Assembly: GCA_022842245.1 (NCBI GenBank)
Contig: JALHPZ010000017.1
Span: forward strand, 60,744 to 124,743
Length of the DNA stretch: 64,000 nt
Direction: 5' to 3'
DNA from: Gemmataceae bacterium
GTDB taxonomy: Bacteria > Planctomycetota > Planctomycetia > Gemmatales > Gemmataceae
Shown: one piece after another, positions 34,353-41,750 of the stretch
Layout of the letters: every line of letters starts with the position of its first letter
Position numbering within the stretch: the first letter of the stretch is position 1
The notes under the pieces: model-generated
The model's database searches: none
Told to the model about the DNA's origin: nothing
What the model saw: the letters and a program-made list of their open reading frames with translations, nothing else
Made by a program: the position numbers and the translations under genes

Positions 34353-35639
34353 ATGATCTTCGAAGACTATTCACCTTCGAAGGAACCGACTGTCGACCAG
34401 CAGCGCGACGCCCTGCGTAAAGGCCTCGGTAGGGCAGTGCTTTGGTCGCGAAGCGGGCGGCTCGATCCAGAATTGCTGTTGGATGCTTGCCTGCGCGACC
34501 TGCGCTACGATCGGCAGATCGAAGAACCGCGCGGCCACTGGCTGTGGGAAATGATCGAGACCCGTGGTGTTCAGGAATTGTTCCGCGTTCCTATCCTGCA
34601 TGCATTGGAGAACCTGACCGACGAACGCAGTGCCCATCAACTCTGCGAGCTGGCCCAACATTATGCCGCGACGGGCGACAACGCGTTCCGCGACCGGCTC
34701 TACGAGATCGTCGAACGAAAACCATTTGAACAATTGGAATTGTTGGGTGAAGACGAACTCCTCGCGTTGGACGGAGAGACGGCGTTTCGGTTCATCGCCC
34801 GAGTCCGGGGTCGGTGGCTGGCCACTCGCGATTGGAGTTGGGCGGACTCCCGATTCGTTGAACAAGGAATCGAGAAGTTCGGCCGTGAGCGAGTGGATCA
34901 ACTCTTCGACGAATGGACAGCCAAAGCCATACGAAGGTATCGAGACGGCTGGCGGCAGCATCAACAGAAGGAGTCGATTGCGCAACCGCGACAATCCTAC
35001 GAACAACGTCTCGCATCGATTACCGTCGAGGAGATCTTCCGAACGGCGGAGACGACTCTCTACGGTGCGAATATTCGCGGTTGGGGCAAACAAGCCTCCG
35101 AAGTGGAATTGAACCGCGTGCTGGAGCGTATCTGGTCGGAGCACGACCCGAAAACACTGGCCAATCTCCTCTCTTCATTCCAAGCCCGTGCTCTTCCGGT
35201 ATTCGACTCCCGGTTGATCGAGCTCTGCCGACACGATGATTCGCGAGTGCGAGTTCGTGCGCTGTCGGCGCTCGAACCGAACGCCCATCCGGAAGTGCGC
35301 GCGTTCGCTCTTTCGGAACTACAGCGGGGTCTTCGGGACGGCCACGTCGTTTCGCTGTTCAACAGGAATTACCGGCCGGGAGACGAGGAGCGAATCCTGG
35401 ACGCAATGGAACTGCCGGACGACGAGGGAGAGCGTCACCGGCTCATGCGGCAGGTCGTGGATCTTCTGGAACAGAATCCGGAGGCGGACTGCTCGGAGCT
35501 CGGCGTGATCAGCTATGCGTTGAACCCGTGCGGACACTGCCGGTTCGCGGCGGCCAAAGTACTCATCGACCGAAGCATCGTGCCGGAATGGTTGGTAGAT
35601 GAATGTCGATTCGATTCCTACCGGACACCCGGTTACTGA
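34353..35639 (+). CDS. Hypothetical protein with HEAT-like helices
   Basis: A 428-residue, soluble, largely helical protein of unknown function. Repeated helix pairs (for example RVRVRALSALEPNAHPEVRAFALSEL and the YALNPCGHCRFAAAKVLID segment) suggest a HEAT/ARM-like scaffold, at least in the C-terminal half. ATG 34353 is chosen, with AAGG about 7 bases upstream; longer frames reaching 33708 overlap the Uma2 gene in another frame and are rejected. No catalytic motif is evident. Confidence 0.7.
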   Translation: MIFEDYSPSKEPTVDQQRDALRKGLGRAVLWSRSGRLDPELLLDACLRDLRYDRQIEEPRGHWLWEMIETRGVQELFRVPILHALENLTDERSAHQLCELAQHYAATGDNAFRDRLYEIVERKPFEQLELLGEDELLALDGETAFRFIARVRGRWLATRDWSWADSRFVEQGIEKFGRERVDQLFDEWTAKAIRRYRDGWRQHQQKESIAQPRQSYEQRLASITVEEIFRTAETTLYGANIRGWGKQASEVELNRVLERIWSEHDPKTLANLLSSFQARALPVFDSRLIELCRHDDSRVRVRALSALEPNAHPEVRAFALSELQRGLRDGHVVSLFNRNYRPGDEERILDAMELPDDEGERHRLMRQVVDLLEQNPEADCSELGVISYALNPCGHCRFAAAKVLIDRSIVPEWLVDECRFDSYRTPGY

Positions 35640-35767
35640 TCGCGTCGCATGACGGACGGGCTGCTCCGCAATAGTATAATATTGAACAGATATCGCCCTT
35701 CCCATCGACCGCGTCTTCGGCAACACTATCCGAGATCGACTTCCTCCCCCTCCCGGAGCACCGCGCC

Positions 35768-36157
35768 ATGTCCCGACTCATCCACTTCGAGATCCACGCC
35801 GACGACCCGGATCGGGCGATGCACTTCTACCGCGAACTGTTCGGCTGGCAGTTCACGAAATGGGACGGCCCGATGCCGTACTGGATGATCGTCACCGGGC
35901 CGGATTCGCAACCGGGGATCAACGGCGGGCTGATGAAACGGATGGGCCCGCCGCCGGCGAAGGGGCAACCCGTGAACGCGTTCCCGTGCACCTGCACCGT
36001 GCTGGACGTGGACGCCGTGGTGAAGCAGGCGACGGGGATGGGCGCGGAGGTCGCGCTGCCGAAGATGGCGGTGCCCGGAGTCGGCTGGCTGGCGTACCTC
36101 CACGACACCGAAGGCAACATCCTCGGCTTGATGCAGACCGACCCGACCGCGAAGTGA
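35768..36157 (+). CDS. VOC-family (glyoxalase/dioxygenase fold) protein
   Basis: A 129-residue vicinal-oxygen-chelate protein. The two beta-alpha-beta-beta-beta modules are visible: SRLIHFEIHADDPDRAMHFYRELFGWQFTKW and TCTVLDVDAVVKQATGMGAEV...GVGWLAYLHDTEGNILGLMQ. The pattern is of the subgroup whose substrate is usually unknown. Histidine and glutamate ligands (H in LIHFEIH, E in TEGN) could bind metal. ATG 35768 is preceded by CCGGAG. Confidence 0.85.
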   Translation: MSRLIHFEIHADDPDRAMHFYRELFGWQFTKWDGPMPYWMIVTGPDSQPGINGGLMKRMGPPPAKGQPVNAFPCTCTVLDVDAVVKQATGMGAEVALPKMAVPGVGWLAYLHDTEGNILGLMQTDPTAK

Positions 36158-36161
36158 ACGG

Positions 36162-36785
36162 TCACTTCGCCTTCAATTCCTCGATTGTCACGCTCTTGTA
36201 GATCGCTTTCGTCTTGCCGCCGCCGTGGACCTGGAGCGCGATCACGCCGTCGCGCTCGATCTTCTCGTCGGCCTCGGTGTAGTCGACGGTCTTCGTGCCG
36301 TTGAGCCAGAGTTGCACCTTCGGACCTTCGCAGCGGATCACGTATTCGTTCCAGTCGTCGTGCTTCACGAGCTTCTCGACGACAGTCTTGTCCGGTTGCG
36401 CGAGAATCTTTTTCCGGCGTGATTCGTCGTAGAGCGCGCCCCAGTACTGCTGGCCCATGTCGGCCTGGTAGCCGCTGACCTCGTGGTGGTTCGGGATGCG
36501 CTTGGTGCGGAACTGGATGCCGGCGTTCGCCTTCGCCTTATCGCCGAGGAGCTTGAACGTGACCTTCAGTTCGAAGTCGCCGTAGGTCTTCGTCGTGCAG
36601 AGGAATTCGTTGCGCGGGACTTCCTTTTCCAGCGATCCGCCGACGATGGCGCCGTCCTCGATGCGCCAGGTGGTCTTCGTGTCGCCTTCCCAGCCGTCGA
36701 AGGTTTTGCCGTCGAAGAGTTTCACCGGTTCGGCGCGCGCGGCGAGCGCGGACGCGAGCAACACGAGCATGGAGAGCAGTCGCAT
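36162..36785 (-). CDS. Exported DUF1080 (3-keto-disaccharide hydrolase-like) protein
   Basis: A 207-residue secreted protein with signal peptide MRLLSMLVLLASALAARA. The DUF1080 concanavalin-like fold is shown by FDGKTFDGWEG, WRIEDGAIVGGS, FLCTTKTYGDFELKVTFKL, NAGIQFRTKRI and GVIALQVHGGG. Some members hydrolyse 3-keto-glycosides; planctomycetes carry many copies, thought to take part in sugar degradation outside the cytoplasm. It ends 4 bases from the end of the convergent VOC gene. Confidence 0.9.
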   Translation of the reverse strand: MRLLSMLVLLASALAARAEPVKLFDGKTFDGWEGDTKTTWRIEDGAIVGGSLEKEVPRNEFLCTTKTYGDFELKVTFKLLGDKAKANAGIQFRTKRIPNHHEVSGYQADMGQQYWGALYDESRRKKILAQPDKTVVEKLVKHDDWNEYVIRCEGPKVQLWLNGTKTVDYTEADEKIERDGVIALQVHGGGKTKAIYKSVTIEELKAK

Positions 36786-37013
36786 GGTGGTGGCCTCGGA
36801 GGGACGAACGCGTCGCGCTCGTTGTAGTAAAGTGTGGAAAAGTTTTTCGCGCGCGCCAGTCTTAACTTGTTTTTCTCCGGCGCGACGTTAGGATTCTTTC
36901 TTTAAGTGAGTCACCGCATCGTTCATCGCGACGATCGAGTGGCTCCCCCGCAGTGCGAAGGACGGACGTCGTCTTCGCCCGGGACTCCGAGGACCGGGGA
37001 GCTCCGCCACCTT

Positions 37014-38483
37014 ATGTTCGAGTCCGACGCGCGCGAACCACTCGCCTCTCGCACGGCAACGATGCCCACGGGTGGATTCGACGACGACGAACCTCCGAGT
37101 CGACCGCGCCGCCATCCGATCTGGAACGATGTCCCCGATGCGAACTGGGACGACTGGCGCTGGCAGACGCAGAACTCGATCCGTTCGGTTCGCCAACTTC
37201 GCCACCTGCTGCCGTTCACGCCGGAGGAGCTGGTTGCCCTCGGCGAACTCGAGAGCGACTTCAAACTCGCCATCCCGCCGTACTACTTCTCGCTCATCGA
37301 TCCCGCGAACGCGGCCGACCCGATTCGGCTGCAGTCGGTGCCGTCGCCGCTCGAGCGCACCTCCGACTTCCAGCTGGAAGACCCGTTGGAAGAGGACAAG
37401 GATTCGCCCGTGCCGGGGCTGACGCACCGGTACCCCGACCGGGTGCTGATGCTGACGACGCCGAACTGTTCGATGTACTGCCGCTACTGCACCCGCAAGC
37501 GCGCCACGCTGACGCGAGGCGGCTGGGAGGGCGTCAGCAAGAACGACGAGCGGATGATCGACTACGTCCGCAAGAACCCGCAGATCCGCGACGTGATCGT
37601 CTCCGGCGGCGACCCGCTGACGCTGCCGATCGGCAAGCTGAAGTTCTACCTTGAGAACCTCAAGGCGATCGACCATGTCGACGTGATCCGCATCGGTACC
37701 CGTGTGCCGGTGACGCTGCCGCAGCGGCTCTACGACCAGGAGTTGCTCGACCTGTTGGCGGAGACAGAGAAGGTCTACATCCAGACGCACTTCAACCACC
37801 CGCGGGAGATCACCCCCGAGGCGGCGCGCGTCTGCAAGAGCCTGCTGCGCCACGGCATGCCGATCAACAACCACGCCGTGCTGCTCAAGGGCGTGAACGA
37901 CAGCCTCGAGACGATCCGCTCGCTGCTCCGCGGCTTGCTGCGGATCAAGGTGCGGCCGTACTACCTCTTCCACTGCGACCCGGTGACGGGCGCGGGCCAC
38001 TTCCGCACGAGCATCTGGAAGGGGATGCAGATCATGGAAGGCCTCCGTGGCCACATGAGCGGCATCGGCATTCCGACGTACGTCGTGGACAGCCCGGCGG
38101 GCGGCGGCAAGATCCCGCTGATGCCGAACTACCTCGTGAGCATGAGCGACGATGCCGTCGTGCTGCGCAACTACGAGGGGATGCTGATCCGTTACCAGGC
38201 GACCGACGAATCGGGGCCGCCGCAGACCACGCCGACCCGCGGCGTCAGCGGCCTGCTGCAGGGCGACAAGGCCTCGCTGATGCCGGAAGGCAACGAGCGC
38301 ATGGCGCGTCGCCGCAAGCTGAACGTGATCGATCCCGGCTACGAGGTCGGCGGTTGCGGCGAAGAGAAGCCGGCGGAGGAGAAGCCGCGCATCCTGTCGC
38401 TGCCCATGATGAACAAACCGGCCAAGCGCAAGAGCGGCAAGCGTAAGGCCGTCAAGAACGGCCACCACGCCGTCAAGGTTTGA
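37014..38483 (+). CDS. kamA: Lysine 2,3-aminomutase
   Basis: A radical SAM, PLP-dependent enzyme that converts L-lysine to L-beta-lysine; 489 residues. Its N-terminal part follows the Clostridium enzyme closely (DANWDDWRWQTQNSI), and the radical SAM cluster motif is CSMYCRYC. Also visible are GLTHRYPDRVL, VSGGDPLTLP, THFNHPREIT, RVRPYYLF-like HCDPVTGAGHFRT, and the PLP-lysine region GGGKIPLMPNYLVS. The alternative, EpmB (EF-P modification), is shorter, and no epmA or efp is near. A basic tail rich in K and R closes the protein. The start is uncertain: ATG 37014 has GGGGAG upstream; ATG 37062 and GTG 36906 are also in frame. It heads a group with two ATP-grasp genes. Confidence 0.9.
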   Translation: MFESDAREPLASRTATMPTGGFDDDEPPSRPRRHPIWNDVPDANWDDWRWQTQNSIRSVRQLRHLLPFTPEELVALGELESDFKLAIPPYYFSLIDPANAADPIRLQSVPSPLERTSDFQLEDPLEEDKDSPVPGLTHRYPDRVLMLTTPNCSMYCRYCTRKRATLTRGGWEGVSKNDERMIDYVRKNPQIRDVIVSGGDPLTLPIGKLKFYLENLKAIDHVDVIRIGTRVPVTLPQRLYDQELLDLLAETEKVYIQTHFNHPREITPEAARVCKSLLRHGMPINNHAVLLKGVNDSLETIRSLLRGLLRIKVRPYYLFHCDPVTGAGHFRTSIWKGMQIMEGLRGHMSGIGIPTYVVDSPAGGGKIPLMPNYLVSMSDDAVVLRNYEGMLIRYQATDESGPPQTTPTRGVSGLLQGDKASLMPEGNERMARRRKLNVIDPGYEVGGCGEEKPAEEKPRILSLPMMNKPAKRKSGKRKAVKNGHHAVKV

Positions 38484-38489
38484 AATCGA

Positions 38490-38558
38490 GCCACAGATAA
38501 ACAGAGAGAACACAGATCAGAATTGATTTGATCTGTGTTCTCTCTGTTTATCTGTGGC
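38490..38558. repeat. Perfect 30-bp inverted repeat, CCACAGATAAACAG type
   Basis: The arms 38490-38519 and 38529-38558 are perfectly complementary over 30 bases around a 9-base loop. The outer end GCCACAGAT is shared with the element at 17038-17116. It lies between kamA and the first ATP-grasp gene, where it would form a strong hairpin in the transcript. Confidence 0.85.
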
Positions 38559-38576
38559 CCTTTTTGGTGATTCATC

Positions 38577-39602
38577 ATGCACTTCGGCATCGCGTTCGAC
38601 CTGAAGCCCGAAGGGCCCCTACCCGACGGCGCGCCGGACGATCTTTATGAGGAGTTCGACGCGCCCGTCACGATCCACGCCATCGCCGACGTGCTCAAGG
38701 GCCTCGGCCATCGCGTCTCGCTGCTCGGCGACGGGAAGCCGTTGCTCGAAGCGATCCTGAAGGATAAGCCCGACTTCGTCTTCAACTTCGCCGAGGGCAC
38801 CGGCGTCGGCCGCTCGCGCGAAGCGCGGGTGCCGGCCGTCTGCGAGATGCTCGGCATCCCGTACACCGGCTCCGACCCGCTGGCGCAGTCCGTCGCGCTG
38901 GATAAGGATCTGACGCGGCGGCTTGTGCAGACCGCCGATGTGATCGTGCCCAAAGGGCTGACGATGTCATTCGATGCGAAGCCCTACGACGGCGACTACG
39001 CAGAGTTCCCGGCGATGCTGGAAGCGAGCGGGTTGCCGCTGCCGCTCATCGCGAAGCCGACCTTCGAGGGGTCGAGCAAAGGCGTTCGCAACCGCTGCCT
39101 CATCCGCACCGCCGAGGAGTTCGGCCCGACGGTGATGAAGCTCTGGCAGGACTACCGCCAGCCCGTGCTCGTCGAGGAGTTCATCGCCGGCACGGAGGTG
39201 ACGGTCGGCATCATCGGCAACGACCCGCCGCAGATCTTCGGCCTGATGTCGATCGCGCCGAAGCAGGCGGTCGAGCATTTCGTCTACAGCCTCGAGGTGA
39301 AGCGCGATTACGTGCGCCTGATCGACTACGCCTGCCCGCCGGCGCTGCCGGTGGAGACCTTGCGCGCGATCGAGGCGAGCGCCCTGACGGTGTTCCAACT
39401 CCTCGGCTGCCGCGACGTGGCGCGGCTGGACTATCGCGTCCGCGATGGCGTTCCGTACTTCATCGAGATCAACCCGCTGCCGGGGCTGAACCCGGAGTCG
39501 AGCGACCTCGTCATCATGGCCGGCCTCCTGGGCGTGCCGCACGCCGAGCTGGTGACGCGCATCGTGACGGCCGCCATCGCGCGGTATAATCCCCCGGTGT
39601 GA
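38577..39602 (+). CDS. ATP-grasp ligase, D-Ala-D-Ala ligase-like
   Basis: A 341-residue ATP-grasp protein related to D-alanine-D-alanine ligase but not the canonical Ddl: its N terminus starts MHFGIAFDLKPEGP, and it lacks the usual KGREGS-type signatures. The ATP-binding part is visible in PLIAKPTFEGSSKGVRNRC, PVLVEEFIAGTEVTVGIIG and the metal-binding end PYFIEINPLPGLNPESSDLV. It would join a carboxylate to an amine or amino acid through an acyl phosphate. Its position, 94 bases after kamA, and a second ATP-grasp gene nearby suggest beta-lysine or a derivative as a substrate, but this is inference. Confidence 0.8.
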   Translation: MHFGIAFDLKPEGPLPDGAPDDLYEEFDAPVTIHAIADVLKGLGHRVSLLGDGKPLLEAILKDKPDFVFNFAEGTGVGRSREARVPAVCEMLGIPYTGSDPLAQSVALDKDLTRRLVQTADVIVPKGLTMSFDAKPYDGDYAEFPAMLEASGLPLPLIAKPTFEGSSKGVRNRCLIRTAEEFGPTVMKLWQDYRQPVLVEEFIAGTEVTVGIIGNDPPQIFGLMSIAPKQAVEHFVYSLEVKRDYVRLIDYACPPALPVETLRAIEASALTVFQLLGCRDVARLDYRVRDGVPYFIEINPLPGLNPESSDLVIMAGLLGVPHAELVTRIVTAAIARYNPPV

Positions 39603-39615
39603 CGGGAGGTTCGCG

Positions 39616-40281
39616 ATGCCGGTACACGACTGGACACGAGTCGGACCTGGCCCATTCCACCACTTTCATTTGAATTGGATCACCGCACTGGCCGGTTGGC
39701 TCAACACCGGCGGACTTTACTCCGAACATTTCGCCCTCATCGAGCGAGTATCAGAGGAGTCAAAATTCGAAGATGGATACGGTTCCGCTGAAAGTGACGA
39801 ACTCTTCCGATACTCTCAGCTTGCAAACCGCCTCACGATACGCTCCAAGAGCGGCAAGGTCGTTGCGATGATCGAGATCGTGTCACCGGGAACGAAGGGT
39901 AGTAAGCCCGCGTTTGAATCGTTCCTCGACAATTGGCTGACGTCTCTGTCCGAAGGGATACACATGGTCGTGATCGATTTGTTTCCTCCAAGCAATCTCG
40001 ATCCTTACGGGATTCACGATCGGATTTGGGGCGAACTGCACGACGATCTGGAAGTGAACCCGTCCCATTTCCCTCGGGGTAAGGACCGCTCAATCGTCTC
40101 GTACTTTGTCGGCGGTGAAGTGACGGCTTACTTTGAACCGCTCGCGGTCGGCGACCGACTGCCGGATATGCCTCTGTTCTTTGCGTCCGATCGCTACCAA
40201 TCGCTTCCACTGGAGGCCACTTACGATCAGGCTTGGCAAAACCTACCTCTGCCATACCGTAAGCGGCTCGAATTCCGTTAA
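39616..40281 (+). CDS. DUF4058 family protein
   Basis: A 221-residue DUF4058 protein: PVHDWTRVGPGPFHHFHLNWI at the N terminus and GKVVAMIEIVSPGTKGSKPAFESF in the core. It is related to the protein at 24231. Bases 39781-39840 are 31/60 G+C, lower than the flanking ATP-grasp genes, which points to later insertion between them. It starts 13 bases after the previous gene with GGGAGG as ribosome site. The function is unknown. Confidence 0.85.
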   Translation: MPVHDWTRVGPGPFHHFHLNWITALAGWLNTGGLYSEHFALIERVSEESKFEDGYGSAESDELFRYSQLANRLTIRSKSGKVVAMIEIVSPGTKGSKPAFESFLDNWLTSLSEGIHMVVIDLFPPSNLDPYGIHDRIWGELHDDLEVNPSHFPRGKDRSIVSYFVGGEVTAYFEPLAVGDRLPDMPLFFASDRYQSLPLEATYDQAWQNLPLPYRKRLEFR

Positions 40282-40307
40282 TTGACTTGATTGGAAATCA
40301 TCACCCC

Positions 40308-41732
40308 ATGCCCCTCCCCCGCGTCACGATCCTGTACAACGAGCCGACCCTGCCGCCGGACCATCCGGATGCCGACAGCGAACGCGACGTGCTCGACACG
40401 GTGGACGTCGTCTCGAAGATCCTTCTCGACGCCGGCCTCCCCTTCGCGCGCCTCGGCGTCGGCACCGACCCGGCCGCCATCCTCGACGGCCTCCGCGCCC
40501 AGGCGCCGGACGTCGTCTTCAACGTCTACGAAGGCACCGCCGGCTGGGGCGAAAGCGAGACGTACGTCGCCGGGCTGCTCGAACTCCTGCGCATCCCGTT
40601 CACCGGGTCGTCGGTGCAGCCGATCCTGATCGCGAAGTCGAAACCCCTGACGAAACAACTCCTGCGCACGGCCGGGCTGCCCACGGCCCCCTTCCTGTTG
40701 CTCGAATCGCCGGACGTGCCCGAGTGCCCGCTGTCCTGGCCGGTGATCGTGAAACCGGCGCTCCAGGACGCCAGCGTCGGCATCGACCAGAATGCCGTCG
40801 TCACGAATCCGCGGGCGCTCGCGGACCGCGTCGCTTACATCTTCAAGACCTACGGCGGGCCGGTGCTCGTCGAACAGTTCATCCGCGGCCGCGAGTTCCA
40901 CATCACGGTTTGGAATCGCGGGTCGGAGACCGTGACGCTACCGTTCACCGAGATCGTCTTCCTCGAAGACGACGCGGATCCGATCTGGCCGATCGTCAGC
41001 TTCGACGCGAAGTGGAAGCCCGAATCGCGCGACTACAAGGCGACACCGGTGAAGAACCCGCCCGACCCGATCGACCCGGCGATCGAACGGACGCTGAGCG
41101 AACTGAGCATCCGCGCGAGCGAACTGGTGGGCTATCGCGACTACGCACGGGTGGACGTGCGGCTGACGGCCGACGGCGAGCCGTACATTCTGGAGGTGAA
41201 TCCGAACCCGTGCATCAACCCGCTGGCGGGGGTGGCGGCCGCGCTGACGACGGCGCAAATCCCGTACGAGGAATTCATCCTCGGTCTGGTGAAGTCGGCG
41301 CTGCGGCGCGGCCCGAAGCCGGAGCTGGCGGAGGGGTGGAGCGCGGCCACGGCCGCACCGGCGGCGAAACCGGAGCCGAAGCCCTGGCCCGTGGCGGCCG
41401 GAGCCACGCCAATCTCCAGCACGATTCCCGATGTCGGCGACGCGCGGGCATCGCTGGTGGATGCGGCCGAAGGCGTTTACGCCGTCGATTCGATCCACGT
41501 CCAGCCGTCATTTCGCATGCAAGGAGCCGGCCGCGCGCTGCTGGCGCATCTGGAGGCGCAGATTGTCGCGGCCGGCGGGCGGTTCGTGCTCGCGAGCCTT
41601 TCGTCCATGCCGGAGAAGGGCGATCTCCGGCAGTTTCTGCTCCGCTGCGGTTACGCATCGTGCGGCGAGGTCCCGGAGTATTACCGGGATCTCTGCTCGC
41701 GGATGACCTTCGCGAAGGTCCTGGTCAAATAG
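40308..41732 (+). CDS. ATP-grasp ligase fused to a GNAT acetyltransferase
   Basis: A 474-residue two-domain protein. Residues 1-350 form an ATP-grasp ligase related to D-Ala-D-Ala ligases (VFNVYEGTAGWGESETYVAG, PVIVKPALQDASVGIDQNA, PVLVEQFIRGREFHITVWN, PYILEVNPNPCINPLAG). An Ala/Pro/Lys-rich linker follows, then a GNAT N-acetyltransferase domain at about 390-474, with the acetyl-CoA loop RMQGAGRALLAHL and VDSIHVQPSFR. ATG 40308 is used. Together with kamA this recalls the N-acetyl-beta-lysine pathway (aminomutase plus GNAT), but with added ligation steps. The substrate is not known. Confidence 0.85.
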   Translation: MPLPRVTILYNEPTLPPDHPDADSERDVLDTVDVVSKILLDAGLPFARLGVGTDPAAILDGLRAQAPDVVFNVYEGTAGWGESETYVAGLLELLRIPFTGSSVQPILIAKSKPLTKQLLRTAGLPTAPFLLLESPDVPECPLSWPVIVKPALQDASVGIDQNAVVTNPRALADRVAYIFKTYGGPVLVEQFIRGREFHITVWNRGSETVTLPFTEIVFLEDDADPIWPIVSFDAKWKPESRDYKATPVKNPPDPIDPAIERTLSELSIRASELVGYRDYARVDVRLTADGEPYILEVNPNPCINPLAGVAAALTTAQIPYEEFILGLVKSALRRGPKPELAEGWSAATAAPAAKPEPKPWPVAAGATPISSTIPDVGDARASLVDAAEGVYAVDSIHVQPSFRMQGAGRALLAHLEAQIVAAGGRFVLASLSSMPEKGDLRQFLLRCGYASCGEVPEYYRDLCSRMTFAKVLVK

Positions 41733-41750
41733 CGGTGGGTCGGCCCGTCG

